From positions 136,255 to 200,254 of the forward strand of contig JBGAGV010000014.1 of NCBI GenBank assembly GCA_044226525.1: a stretch of DNA of 64,000 nt, read 5' to 3'. Both the position numbers and the translations under genes were made by a program. Each line of letters starts with the position of its first letter. Positions within the stretch are counted from its first letter, which is position 1. The notes under the pieces were generated by a model. It saw only the letters and a program-made list of their open reading frames with translations. It made no database searches and was not told the origin of the DNA. Source of the stretch: VFJQ01 sp044226525. Its GTDB lineage: Bacteria > Verrucomicrobiota > Verrucomicrobiia > Chthoniobacterales > Chthoniobacteraceae. Positions 27,181-35,432 of this stretch are shown here, piece by piece.

Positions 27181-27685
27181 CGAGCCAAGTTCCGCAGTGC
27201 CTGTCGTCGTTGGTGAGGTTGTTCTGCCGCCTCCCATCTTGAATGCGGATTCGGGCAGCGCAACGGCTAAGAAGGCTGCGCAGTTTCTTGCTGAGAAGAA
27301 CGCGGGTTACGTAGTTCCAACGGCACGACAGAAACGGAATCTGGTCGTCGCGTGTGCCAAGCAGGATCTCATTGTCTATGGCAAGGCGTTCGACGTTGTA
27401 AGGCTGACTGGAGACGTTGATTTGAACTCGCCCGAGGATGTCGAAAAGAAACTCGCTCAAATCCTGTTCTGTGAAATCAAGTCAACGAAGCAGAAGTTCC
27501 CCGATGACTTTCGCGGCTATTTCTTCGGTCTCACTGCGGCGGAGGTCCTGGTCGCCCAGAGCTTGAAGGATCAATTTCGATTCATCTTTGTGAACACCAT
27601 TACAGGCAGCTTCCTTGAATTGAAGCTTAGCGAAGTCTTCGCAAAGGCTCGCGGCATTTACCCGACTTGGAGCATTTCGTTTTAG
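27173..27685 (+). CDS. Unrecognised protein with EIK motif, possible PD-(D/E)XK nuclease-like
   Basis: 170 aa starting at the ATG at 27173, which overlaps the stop of the XRE gene. I do not recognise a named family. The central stretch FDVVRLTGDVDLNSPED followed by AQILFCEIKSTKQKFPDDFR contains a hydrophobic strand ending in E-x-K, as in PD-(D/E)XK nucleases, and the C-terminal part (FRFIFVNTITGSFLELKLS, ARGIYPTWSISF) is well-structured and not low-complexity. Its stop lies 17 bp from the converging stop of the truncated methylase. It is likely a partner of the XRE protein; nuclease activity is a guess from one motif. Confidence 0.75.
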   Translation: MSSEPSSAVPVVVGEVVLPPPILNADSGSATAKKAAQFLAEKNAGYVVPTARQKRNLVVACAKQDLIVYGKAFDVVRLTGDVDLNSPEDVEKKLAQILFCEIKSTKQKFPDDFRGYFFGLTAAEVLVAQSLKDQFRFIFVNTITGSFLELKLSEVFAKARGIYPTWSISF

Positions 27686-27702
27686 CTGCGAGTTGACGGA
27701 TG

Positions 27703-28875
27703 TCAGGCGACTAGGCGGCGTCGCTCTTCTTTCGACGTGAAGCGTTTCGTGAGCAGATAGACGCCAGAGGGCACGAGCCACGGGCGCGTCTCGTCGTTGT
27801 CGAGAATGGCGTTGGGCTTGCGGGCTTCTAATTTGGGCCAGTGAACAGTGCCGCCGTTGAAGTGGCAGGGATAGAGCAGCGGCACGGTGCCGCGTTCGGG
27901 TTCCTTCCGCAGCGCGTCTTTGAGTCGGAAATCCACGACGCGCCCTGTGGAGACAGCAACGCCCAGCGAGGCCAGACTGGTGCGAAGGCCGTCCATGGTT
28001 TCCTTCGCCGTGGCGTGGCTGGCCGCGGAGGGAATATGGATGAACTTCTCGGCGTCGTGCGGATGGACGACTTCGGCGAACGGGAAAACGGTCTCGGTGA
28101 TTTCGTCGCCGTGCTCACCGCTGCTGCTGGAGATGGTGAGTTCGTCGGGTTGATTCTGCCCCTTCACCGCGTGGAAGATGATGTTCTCCTGTAACACGCC
28201 GTCTTCGCGAAACGCGGCTTGGCGGGATTCAAAGACGTGAAGGCGGCGCAGCTCCAGTTGGCTCAAGAAGTCCTCGCGGAATGGGCGGAAGTAAGGGCCG
28301 TTGCAAAAACTGCGCGGCGTGATGCCGACGATTTGACCGCCGGGAACAAGCAGGCGCTGGATGAGTGCGATGAAGCCGGTGTAGAGGTTGCTGGTTTCGA
28401 CGCTGACAGAACGCAGCGCTCGGCGCTCGGCGGAGTCAGTGCTGATTTTGCGGTAGGGCGGATTCGTAATGGCGGCATCAAAGACAGGAGGATGCGTGCC
28501 GAATAAGTCACCCGCGACACGCGCCGACATTTCCTGGATGAAGTCGGCGGAATGAATGGTAAACGTGAAGCGAATTCCGGCGTCGGCGCACTGCCGTTCG
28601 CAGTCGCGCATTGTCGCGGACAGCGCGTCTAGAATTTCTCCATCGAGTTCGTAGAGAGTCGCTTCGATGGCGCGAACACCACTGCACTTTTCACAGCATC
28701 GGGAAACAAAAGCCGCGGTGAGCGAACCAGCTCCGGCGCCGGCGTCGAGCAGGCGCACCGTTGTGGGCAGATGCCCGAACATTGAAGCCATGAAGTGAGC
28801 CACAGGCGTCGGGGTGAGGAACTGCCCCAGTTCCTCCTGCCGACTTTTTTTGGGTTCGATGGCGGCAATTTTCAT
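27703..28875 (-). CDS. PstI/BsuBI-type N6-adenine DNA methyltransferase, C-terminally truncated
   Basis: 390 aa. Motif I DAGAGAGSLTAAF (44-56) binds S-adenosylmethionine and NPPY (138-141) is the catalytic motif of N6-adenine methylases; EELGQFLTPTPVAHFMASMF at the N-terminus and YPCHFNGGTVHWPKLEARKP near the C-terminus fit the BsuBI/PstI methylase group. That group is usually about 500 aa; here the protein stops at RFTSKEERRRLVA, a point where family members continue for roughly another 100 residues. The truncation coincides with the stop of the plus-strand EIK-motif gene 17 bp away. It would normally protect DNA against the neighbouring endonuclease; with the C-terminus gone, activity is uncertain. 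Confidence 0.88.
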   Translation of the reverse strand: MKIAAIEPKKSRQEELGQFLTPTPVAHFMASMFGHLPTTVRLLDAGAGAGSLTAAFVSRCCEKCSGVRAIEATLYELDGEILDALSATMRDCERQCADAGIRFTFTIHSADFIQEMSARVAGDLFGTHPPVFDAAITNPPYRKISTDSAERRALRSVSVETSNLYTGFIALIQRLLVPGGQIVGITPRSFCNGPYFRPFREDFLSQLELRRLHVFESRQAAFREDGVLQENIIFHAVKGQNQPDELTISSSSGEHGDEITETVFPFAEVVHPHDAEKFIHIPSAASHATAKETMDGLRTSLASLGVAVSTGRVVDFRLKDALRKEPERGTVPLLYPCHFNGGTVHWPKLEARKPNAILDNDETRPWLVPSGVYLLTKRFTSKEERRRLVA

Positions 28876-28980
28876 GACGTCATGTTACCAAACTGAGGTC
28901 CGGTTCGCCATTGAACAAACGGGCGTCGTTCGCCGCAGCGAGCGTGTTATTTTCCCGCAAAACCAGAAACAGACGGGAAT

Positions 28981-29193
28981 TTAGTTGCGCTGCGCTGGGC
29001 ATTCGCGGGACCGGTTGGACGACATGACGCCATCGGCGGGGACGAAGCTGGCCATCTTATCCTTCGCTTCGCTCACGACTTGCGGTAAGGCCGTGTCGGA
29101 ACCGTTGAAGGGCGGGTTGGCGAGCCAGCGCTTGGCCTCGAAGCCGAGGTTGGCGGTGGAGCCGGACAATTTCGATTTGGCAGAGGGTGGCAT
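28981..29193 (-). pseudogene. Internally deleted remnant of type I methylase hsdM
   Basis: A 70-codon minus-strand frame starting at the ATG at 29193 carries three disjoint pieces of HsdM. The N-terminal STANLGFEAKRWLA corresponds to the family's TANLGFEAKLW start. It jumps directly to NPPFNGSDTA, the catalytic ANPPFN region normally >200 residues later, and then to MASFVPADGVMSSNRS, which matches the segment after it (usually MAGFVLANGSMSSN). Intervening and downstream sequence is absent. This is a decayed type I restriction-modification gene next to the type II remnants. Confidence 0.8.
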
Positions 29194-29381
29194 GAGCGCG
29201 GGAGGTGCATCTCGAAAAAGCCGGGGGAGTGCGGGGCCGCTCACCACCGAATCATCCGCAAATGCACGGAAGATTGCGCCATGTTTTCGGCGGCGGGTCA
29301 AGGGGACACGCGGGCGGGGGACTTCGATCCGTTCACACTCTTTCTCCCGGACCGTCGAATTTGACCCATACCCCGGTTTTC

Positions 29382-29409
29382 TTGACGTCACCGGCTCGTC
29401 ACATACGTT
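29382..29409 (+). promoter_or_regulatory. Candidate sigma70-type promoter for korAB
   Basis: TTGACG at 29382-29387 and TACGTT at 29404-29409 are separated by 16 bp, about 100 bp before the korA ATG. The -35 is a good match and the -10 is weak. No competing site nearer to the gene was seen. Confidence 0.3.
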
Positions 29410-29511
29410 GCCTGCCCACTTGCCCCGGTGCTCACGGCCAAGAAACGCCTGCGTGCCGGGTCTCCCACCCAAATTCCCTGCGTTAACCCCGATTCTCTCT
29501 CTTTCCCCGTC

Positions 29512-31323
29512 ATGAGTGATACTGCCCTCGCCGATCAACCCGCCGGTTCTGCCCCGCGGATCTCCACCATTCACGAAGCCGTCATCCGCATCGCGGGCGA
29601 TTCGCAGGACGGCATCCAGGCCATCGGCGGTTTCCTGGCCCGGCTCGCGGGGCGCAGCGAGCAGGAGGTGATGACCTTCATGACGATCCCGTCCACGATC
29701 TCGGGCGGGCCGTCGATCTTCCAGGTGCGAATCGGGTCGGGCGAAGTGCTCAGCGCGGGCGATGAAGCGGACGTGCTCCTGTGCTTCTACGATCACAGCT
29801 ACGCGAACCACATCAGCTCGCTGAAGCGGGGCGGCATCGTGCTTTACGATTCGGATCATGTGAAGCCGAACGAGGAACTGCTCGGCTCGTATCGCCACGT
29901 CGGGGTGCCGATTTCGTCGCTCACGGTGGAGGCCATCGGCGGCACGGGGCGCGACAAGGGCAAGAACGTGTATGCGCTCGGGCTGATCGCCCGCATGTTT
30001 TCGCTCGATGTGCCGAAGCTGGAACGGCTCATCCAGGAGCGGTTTGCGGGGAAGGATGCGACGATCGCGGAGACGGCGCTGAATTGCTTCCGCGCGGGGC
30101 ACGGGCACGAGATCGAGGGGCTTTACCAGACGTTTGCCTTCCAGCCGGGCGCGAATGTGGGGCATCACCAGGTGGTGATGAGTGGCAACGAAGCGCTGGC
30201 TTACGGCATCATCGCCGCGGGGGTGCGGTTCGGCGCGGGTTACCCGATCACGCCGTGGAGCGACATCATGGAACTGCTCCGGCGCGAGCTGCCGAAATAC
30301 GGCGGCACTTTCATCCAGACCGAGGACGAAATCGCGGCGATCTCGATGGCGATCGGCGGCAGCTACGGTGGCCGGGTGGCGGTGACGGGGTCCAGCGGCC
30401 CGGGCATCTCGCTCAAGACCGAGGCGATCGGCTGGGCGTCGATGGCGGAAATGCCGGTGGTGATCATCGACGTGCAGCGCGGCGGCCCGAGCACGGGCAT
30501 GCCGACGAATGTGGAGCAGAGCGACCTGAACATCGCGTGCTTCGGCGGCCACGGCGACAGCCCGCGCGTAGTCCTCGCGCCGTCGAGCGTGGAGGATTGC
30601 TTTTACACCGCGATCGAAGCGGTGAACATCGCGCGCAAGTATTCGACGCCCGTCTTTATCCTCAGCGACCAGGGCATCGCCACGCGCATCGAGGCGTTTC
30701 CGATGCCCGACTTGGAGAAGGTCTGCCAGGACATTTCGCCCGACTTCACGCCGGTGGCCGATCATAAGCCTTACGATCTCTCGGCGGCCGATAACATCAC
30801 GCGCCATGTGGCGCCCGGCACTTACATCGCGAGCGGGAAATACCCGGTCGTGACCGGTCTCGAGCACGACGAACTCGGCCATCCGACCGGCAGCGGCAAG
30901 CTGCACACGCAGATGAACGCCAAGCGCCGCAACAAGCTGCGCAAGCTCGGCGCGGATTTCCCCGTGCCGCAGGTCTTCGGCGCTTCGGAAGGCCACGTGC
31001 TGCTCGTCGGCTGGGGCTCGAGCAAGGGCCCGATGGAGGAGGCGGTGAAACAGGCGCGCCAGCAGGGCGAGGCCATCTCCAGCCTGCACCTCAAGCATCT
31101 CAATCCGCTCCCGAACGGCTTGGAGAAAATTTTCGAAGCCTTCACGAACGTCGTCGTGGTCGAGCTCAACGACGAAGGGCTCTACGGCTACGGCCAGCTT
31201 TGCTCGATCCTCCGGGCGCGTTATGCCGATGCGCGCATCACCGGCGTCACCAAGACCGACGGCCTCACCTGGAAGGTCCGCGAAATTCTCGACCGCACCC
31301 TGCGCCTCACCGCGAACAAGTAA
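29512..31323 (+). CDS. korA: 2-oxoacid:acceptor oxidoreductase, fused gamma-alpha subunit
   Basis: 603 aa from the ATG at 29512. Residues ~25-190 form the gamma (POR) domain (IRIAGDSQDGIQAIGGFLAR, GGPSIFQVRIGS); residues ~215-600 form the alpha part with the pyrimidine-binding domain (GAGYPITPWSDIMELL, QTEDEIAAISMAIGGSYGGR, TGSSGPGISLKTEAIG, QRGGPSTGMPTNVEQSDL). This gamma-alpha fusion is the form found in two-subunit 2-oxoglutarate:ferredoxin oxidoreductases. It oxidatively decarboxylates a 2-oxoacid to acyl-CoA, reducing ferredoxin. The beta subunit gene follows 21 bp downstream. 2-Oxoglutarate is the likeliest substrate but pyruvate cannot be excluded. A ferredoxin gene is not adjacent. 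Confidence 0.95.
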   Translation: MSDTALADQPAGSAPRISTIHEAVIRIAGDSQDGIQAIGGFLARLAGRSEQEVMTFMTIPSTISGGPSIFQVRIGSGEVLSAGDEADVLLCFYDHSYANHISSLKRGGIVLYDSDHVKPNEELLGSYRHVGVPISSLTVEAIGGTGRDKGKNVYALGLIARMFSLDVPKLERLIQERFAGKDATIAETALNCFRAGHGHEIEGLYQTFAFQPGANVGHHQVVMSGNEALAYGIIAAGVRFGAGYPITPWSDIMELLRRELPKYGGTFIQTEDEIAAISMAIGGSYGGRVAVTGSSGPGISLKTEAIGWASMAEMPVVIIDVQRGGPSTGMPTNVEQSDLNIACFGGHGDSPRVVLAPSSVEDCFYTAIEAVNIARKYSTPVFILSDQGIATRIEAFPMPDLEKVCQDISPDFTPVADHKPYDLSAADNITRHVAPGTYIASGKYPVVTGLEHDELGHPTGSGKLHTQMNAKRRNKLRKLGADFPVPQVFGASEGHVLLVGWGSSKGPMEEAVKQARQQGEAISSLHLKHLNPLPNGLEKIFEAFTNVVVVELNDEGLYGYGQLCSILRARYADARITGVTKTDGLTWKVREILDRTLRLTANK

Positions 31324-31344
31324 CTTTCACTTTTCCCCACGCAC

Positions 31345-32289
31345 ATGACTCCGCTCGCTTTCCCACACGAATCCCTCGCCCGCACCACCGCCGGTGGTTC
31401 CGCCGCACTGCCCACCGAACGCAAGGCGCTCACCAAGAAAGAGACCGCTGCCGATCACCCGACGTGGTGTCCGGGCTGCGGCGATTTCTCGGTCCTCGCG
31501 CTCTATTACAAGCTCATCGAGAAGCGGAAGATGGAGCACGAGAAGATCTGCACGGTGGCCGGCATCGGCTGCTCCTCGCGCTTCCCGTATTTCGTGCAGG
31601 CGCACGGCGCGCACTTCATCCATGGCCGCGCGCTGGCTTTCGCCAGTGGTGTTTCGCTCTCGCGCCCGGACCTGCACGTCTTTGTCTTCGGCGGCGATGG
31701 CGATGCCTTTTCCATCGGCGGCAATCACTTCAACCACACCGCGCGCAAGAACGTGAAGATGACTTACGTGGTGATGGATAACTTCGTTTACGGCCTCACC
31801 AAAAAGCAGACCTCGCCCACGTCGCCCATCGGCTTCAAGTCGAAGACCGACGTCTGGGGTTCGGCCGATCGCCCGATCAATCCGATGAAGCAGGCCATCG
31901 CTGCCGGTGCCACCTTCGTGGCCCGCAGCACCGCCACGAACATCCCGCACCTGCTCTCCATGATGGAAGCCGCGATGGATCACGACGGCTTTTCGTTCAT
32001 CGAGTGCCTGAGCGAGTGCAAGGAATTCTACGAGGGCGCCTTTGACGCCGCGAACCCGCGCAAGGGCGGCACCTTCCCCGAGATTCCCGCCGAGCACGAC
32101 GTCGCCGATGAATACGCCGCCTACAAACTCGCCGACGCCGCCTGGCCCGGTGCTTTCGGCATCTTCTACAAGACCGCCCGCCCGACCAAAAACGCGAACG
32201 AAGCGAAGATCGTCGCCGACCACCGCGCCAAAGTCGAGGGTCTCGCGGACTGGCAGATCCTGAAGAAGAACTTCGATCGGATGAAGTAA
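31345..32289 (+). CDS. korB: 2-oxoacid:acceptor oxidoreductase, beta subunit
   Basis: 314 aa. Iron-sulfur Cys ligands are visible as WCPGCGDF (Cys42, Cys45) and GIGCSSRFP (Cys76). The thiamine pyrophosphate/Mg motif is VFGGDGDAFSIGGNHFNHTA, followed by VVMDNFVYGLTKKQTSPTS. It pairs with the gamma-alpha subunit encoded immediately upstream to form the KorAB-type ferredoxin oxidoreductase, which feeds or replaces the 2-oxoglutarate dehydrogenase step or works reductively in CO2 fixation. The N-terminal ~30 residues are longer than in many homologues, so a slightly later start is possible. Confidence 0.95.
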   Translation: MTPLAFPHESLARTTAGGSAALPTERKALTKKETAADHPTWCPGCGDFSVLALYYKLIEKRKMEHEKICTVAGIGCSSRFPYFVQAHGAHFIHGRALAFASGVSLSRPDLHVFVFGGDGDAFSIGGNHFNHTARKNVKMTYVVMDNFVYGLTKKQTSPTSPIGFKSKTDVWGSADRPINPMKQAIAAGATFVARSTATNIPHLLSMMEAAMDHDGFSFIECLSECKEFYEGAFDAANPRKGGTFPEIPAEHDVADEYAAYKLADAAWPGAFGIFYKTARPTKNANEAKIVADHRAKVEGLADWQILKKNFDRMK

Positions 32290-32334
32290 TAGCCGGCGCC
32301 TGTCCGGCCCGCACGCAAAAGTAGTCGCCGTGGT

Positions 32335-32847
32335 ATGTCCGATCCCCTTGACCCGACCGACGCCTTCCGGGCGGCGATCGTGGCCTATGCGGGTGTGATC
32401 GGCGTATTCATCGGGGGCAGCGCGCTTGGAGCGACCCTCTGGGACGCGGCTCAGGCGTTTGCCAACGTTCCTTCCGCGGGATGGAGAGAGGTGGAAGACC
32501 TGCTTAAGTTCGATCCCATCGTCCTCTATTCCTGGTTTGGAGTTCTGATGCAGAGCTTGCTGACTTGGTGGGCCTGGCTGTTTCTGCTGGCCGAGTTGTG
32601 GCTCGTCGCGCGCCTTCGTTCCGGTGCCGATCTGTTCCAGACGCTTTTTGCCCTCACGCTCATCCAACCTCTTCACACCTTGTTGATCGCCTTCGACCAG
32701 AACTCGCCGACTCTTGGAGAATCCATTATCGGACTTCTTCTCCTGATCGGTTCCGAGGTCGCCATCGCCACGCTCATCCTATGGTGGCGTCGCACCTCGG
32801 ATGCCGCACCGGCGGAGGATGAGGGCAGCTCGGGGCACGATCTATAA
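32335..32847 (+). CDS. Small multi-pass membrane protein, paralogue A
   Basis: 170 aa, no named family recognised. Hydrophobic segments are near residues 14-36 (IVAYAGVIGVFIGG), 63-95 (VLYSWFGVLMQSLLTWWAWL), 100-120 and 128-150 (IIGLLLLIGSEVAIATLILW), so about four membrane passes. It begins SDPLDPTDAF and ends with a WWRRTSDAAPAED tail, closely paralleling the next gene, so the two are tandem paralogues. It follows korB by 45 bp. Function unknown. Confidence 0.8.
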   Translation: MSDPLDPTDAFRAAIVAYAGVIGVFIGGSALGATLWDAAQAFANVPSAGWREVEDLLKFDPIVLYSWFGVLMQSLLTWWAWLFLLAELWLVARLRSGADLFQTLFALTLIQPLHTLLIAFDQNSPTLGESIIGLLLLIGSEVAIATLILWWRRTSDAAPAEDEGSSGHDL

Positions 32848-32926
32848 CTCGCCGTAAAAGTTGTCTGCCCCACACCAACTGCCCCGCACGCTTGCCCCCA
32901 CGCTCATCCGCGCGTATGGCCATCCC

Positions 32927-33451
32927 ATGCCCGATCCGCTTGATCCACTCGACGCCGTGGTGTCCGGCTTCACGGATACGATCGAGCGCTTTGTGGGCTT
33001 GGTCGCGGCGTCGTTTGGGGGGCATCTGCTGGGGTTTCAGGTGCATGCGTTTGTGCCGGTGCTGGCGTCGATTCCCACGAAGGGCTGGGCGGCATGGCCG
33101 GGCGGGTTCGCGCTCGATCCGCTGGGGGCGGTGCTGTCGTGGTTCGGGGCGTTTTTCGGAAGTCTCGCCATCCCATGGTGCTGGCCGTTTCTGGTGCTCG
33201 ATGGGTGGCTGCTGACGCGGCTGCGCCTGACGGGGGAACTCTTTCCGGCGATCGTGATCCTGGTGGCGGCGCAGCCGATTCATTCCTTTCTGGCTCAGCA
33301 GAAGTTCTCTCCGCTGACCAGTGGAGAAGCGGGCATCGGTCTGGGATTGCTGGTGGTCAGCGCGATCTTCACCACCACGCTGCTGCTGTGGTGGCGCAGC
33401 ACCTCGGACCAGGCGCCGGCGCCGCTCGACGAGGAGGAGCCCGAACTATGA
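32927..33451 (+). CDS. Small multi-pass membrane protein, paralogue B
   Basis: 174 aa from the ATG at 32927 (MPDPLDPLDAVVSG), chosen by alignment to the start of paralogue A rather than the upstream ATG at 32861. It shares the PDPLDP opening, a (I)PTKGW/VPSAGW motif, four hydrophobic segments and a WWRSTSDQAPAP tail. The stop overlaps the start of the following small membrane protein (ATGA). No known domain seen. The pair probably arose by tandem duplication. Confidence 0.82.
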   Translation: MPDPLDPLDAVVSGFTDTIERFVGLVAASFGGHLLGFQVHAFVPVLASIPTKGWAAWPGGFALDPLGAVLSWFGAFFGSLAIPWCWPFLVLDGWLLTRLRLTGELFPAIVILVAAQPIHSFLAQQKFSPLTSGEAGIGLGLLVVSAIFTTTLLLWWRSTSDQAPAPLDEEEPEL

Positions 33452-33759
33452 GATTCGGCTTTCTGGTCATCCTTGGCGTGCTCGGCTGGCTGGGATGGAA
33501 GACGTGGCGCTTTGTGCAGGGCGGGCAATCCCTGCGTGAGCGTGCGGTGGCCATGCGCGGGGCGATGGCGTTCTGGCTGCTCGGATTTATCTCGCTCGTG
33601 GGCTTCATCTTCACGCCGATGCCCTTCAAGCTGCTGCTCGCGATCCCGCTCTTCCTCGTGAGCGGTTCGGTAGTGAAAGCCTTCCGCGATGTGCGCACCC
33701 GGATGCGCGACGAAGAATCGGGGCGGGGGAATGTCGATAAAATGAAGCGCATCAACTGA
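33448..33759 (+). CDS. Small membrane protein
   Basis: 103 aa with two hydrophobic segments (FGFLVILGVLGWLGWKTW and WLLGFISLVGFIFTPMPFKL plus LLLAIPLFLVSGSVV) and a charged C-terminus (DVRTRMRDEESGRGNVDKMK). It starts at the ATG at 33448, overlapping the stop of paralogue B by 4 bp, so translation is coupled. Unrecognised. A short stem followed by seven Ts (cgctttttttg, about 33761-33771) could end this transcript. Confidence 0.78.
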   Translation: MRFGFLVILGVLGWLGWKTWRFVQGGQSLRERAVAMRGAMAFWLLGFISLVGFIFTPMPFKLLLAIPLFLVSGSVVKAFRDVRTRMRDEESGRGNVDKMKRIN

Positions 33760-33821
33760 CGCTTTTTTTGTAAGCTTTGCCAACCTCGCCCGACGGGTTA
33801 ACTCGTTAATCAATTCAACCC

Positions 33822-34400
33822 ATGCGCTCCTCGCTCCTCTCCCGTTTCTTCGTCCTCGGCATCACCGCCCTCGCTGCTGTCGCCGTGCTTCGTGCCGGTG
33901 ACAAAAAGGATGCTAAACCCAGTGCTGATAAACCTGTGAAGACCGAAGACCTCAGCAAACTCAGCGACGAAGAACTCCGCGCCAAGCTCACCCCCGAGCA
34001 ATACCGCGTGTGCAAGCAATGCGGCACCGAACCGCCTTTCCGCAACGCCTACTGGGATAATCACGCGCCGGGCATTTATGTCGATGTGATCAGCGGCGAG
34101 CCGCTCTTTGCCAGCGTGCATAAGTTCGACAGCGGCACTGGCTGGCCGAGTTTCTGGAAGCCGATCAAGGACGACGCCGTGACCAAGCACGAAGACAAGA
34201 CCTACGGTATGATCCGCGTCGAGGTGAAGTCCGCCAAGAGCGACGCCCACCTCGGCCACGTCTTCGACGACGGCCCGAAGCCGACCGGCCTGCGCTACTG
34301 CATCAACAGCGCCTCGCTCAAGTTTATCCCCGTGGCCGAACTCGATAAGGCTGGCCTTGGCGAATACAAGAAGCTCTTCGACGGCGCGGAGAAGAAATAG
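33822..34400 (+). CDS. msrB: Secreted peptide-methionine (R)-S-oxide reductase
   Basis: 192 aa: signal peptide (LLSRFFVLGITALAAVAVL) and Lys/Asp linker, then an MsrB domain. Core motifs: TEPPFRNAYWDN, DKFDS-equivalent HKFDSGTGWPSF, AHLGHVFDDGPKPTGLRYC and INSASLKF, with catalytic Cys160. The two CxxC pairs that bind zinc in many MsrBs are absent (here VDVISGEPLF and VEVKSAKSDAHLG), so it is the zinc-free type. Instead Cys64 and Cys67 (YRVCKQCGTE) lie at the N-terminal edge; one may act as the resolving Cys. It repairs R-sulfoxides of methionine in exported proteins. Preceded by an AT-rich leader (gggttaactcgttaat). Confidence 0.95.
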   Translation: MRSSLLSRFFVLGITALAAVAVLRAGDKKDAKPSADKPVKTEDLSKLSDEELRAKLTPEQYRVCKQCGTEPPFRNAYWDNHAPGIYVDVISGEPLFASVHKFDSGTGWPSFWKPIKDDAVTKHEDKTYGMIRVEVKSAKSDAHLGHVFDDGPKPTGLRYCINSASLKFIPVAELDKAGLGEYKKLFDGAEKK

Positions 34401-34460
34401 CGATCGAGGCGGCCTGACGCGGGAGTTGCATCGGCGCGCCTGCTCCGTTCCACTGGCGCG

Positions 34461-35408
34461 GTGAAATGGATTCTCCCCGTCTGCTGCCTGCTTTTCGCCC
34501 TCTCGTGTCAGCGTGTTCTCGCGTGGAGCGCGCCGGGTCACATGATCGTGGCTGCGATCGCTTACGACGAACTGTCGCAGGCTGAGCGCGACAAGCTCGA
34601 TACGATCCTGCATGACCACGCGAAATACGCTGCGTGGAAGAAAGCCTATCCGGCGGCGGGAATCCCCGAGCTGCCGCTGCCGAAGTTCGTTGCGATGCTG
34701 GCGAGCCTCTATCCCGACGAGATCCGGAATTACGACAACCCGGAGACGTTCAGCGAGTGGCATTACGTGGACTATCCGCTGTTGCCGCCAGATTTCCCAA
34801 TGAAGCCGCGGCCGGTGCCGGGCGACGATCTTCTCACCGGCCTCGCCAAGTCCGCTCACGCCGTGGCAAAACTCACCGGGAATTACGACACGCGCACCCG
34901 GGCCAAGATGCTCAGCTTTCTCCTTCATCTCGTTGGCGATGCGCACCAGCCGCTGCACTGCGAATCGCTCTTCAACGACGACTTTGCGGAGCCCGAAGGC
35001 GATCAGGGCGGGAACAAAGCGTGGGTGAAAGCGCCCGGTGGGTCGGCCATCAAGCTGCACGCCTTTTGGGATCAGCTTTTTGGACCCGGCCCGGCGCTCT
35101 ATCAGCTTCCGCCGATGACGATGATCCTCGCTGCGCTGCATCAGGCCAACGAACTCGCGCCCGCTTTTCCGCGTGAAAAACTGCCCGAACTCGCCGCGCA
35201 CGCTACGCCCGAAAGCTGGACGTTGGAGAGTCGTGAACTGGTGATCAACGAAGTCTGGCGTCGTGGTAAACTCGCCTATGGACTGACCGAAGGCACCGTC
35301 GGCGAACTGCCCGCCGATTACGAAGGCAAGGCTCACGAGATCGCCAAACGCCAGGTGGCCCTCGCCGGCCGTCGTCTCGCGGATCAACTGCGCGCAGTGC
35401 TGAAGTAA
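34461..35408 (+). CDS. S1/P1-type secreted nuclease
   Basis: 315 aa from a GTG start. The signal peptide ends just before Trp22; the mature N-terminal WSAPGH carries the Trp and His that bind the zinc cluster in this family. Further ligands are in SEWHYVDYPL, FLLHLVGDAHQPLHCES, EGDQGGNKAWV and KLHAFWDQLF. Such enzymes degrade single-stranded DNA and RNA outside the cytoplasm, often for phosphate or nucleoside scavenging. The deoC-aldehyde dehydrogenase operon directly downstream, on the other strand, would handle deoxyribose from that process; this connection is inference. Confidence 0.93.
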   Translation: MKWILPVCCLLFALSCQRVLAWSAPGHMIVAAIAYDELSQAERDKLDTILHDHAKYAAWKKAYPAAGIPELPLPKFVAMLASLYPDEIRNYDNPETFSEWHYVDYPLLPPDFPMKPRPVPGDDLLTGLAKSAHAVAKLTGNYDTRTRAKMLSFLLHLVGDAHQPLHCESLFNDDFAEPEGDQGGNKAWVKAPGGSAIKLHAFWDQLFGPGPALYQLPPMTMILAALHQANELAPAFPREKLPELAAHATPESWTLESRELVINEVWRRGKLAYGLTEGTVGELPADYEGKAHEIAKRQVALAGRRLADQLRAVLK

Positions 35409-35432
35409 CAGGGAGCGTCGGCGCTCTATGCG

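Larger units (their letters stand above)
28876..29511. other. Intergenic region between methylase and korA
   Basis: The 105 bp next to the methylase start should contain its promoter; the hsdM remnant occupies 28981-29193. The remaining ~320 bp upstream of korA show no gene. The sequence tttgacccataccccggttt at 29360-29379 and the segment that follows are the likely korA promoter zone. Confidence 0.5.

Noticed and set aside
28981..31098. A 705-codon minus-strand frame across korA
   Set aside because: It is the antisense shadow of korA. Only its last ~70 codons (28981-29193) have real similarity (hsdM remnant).
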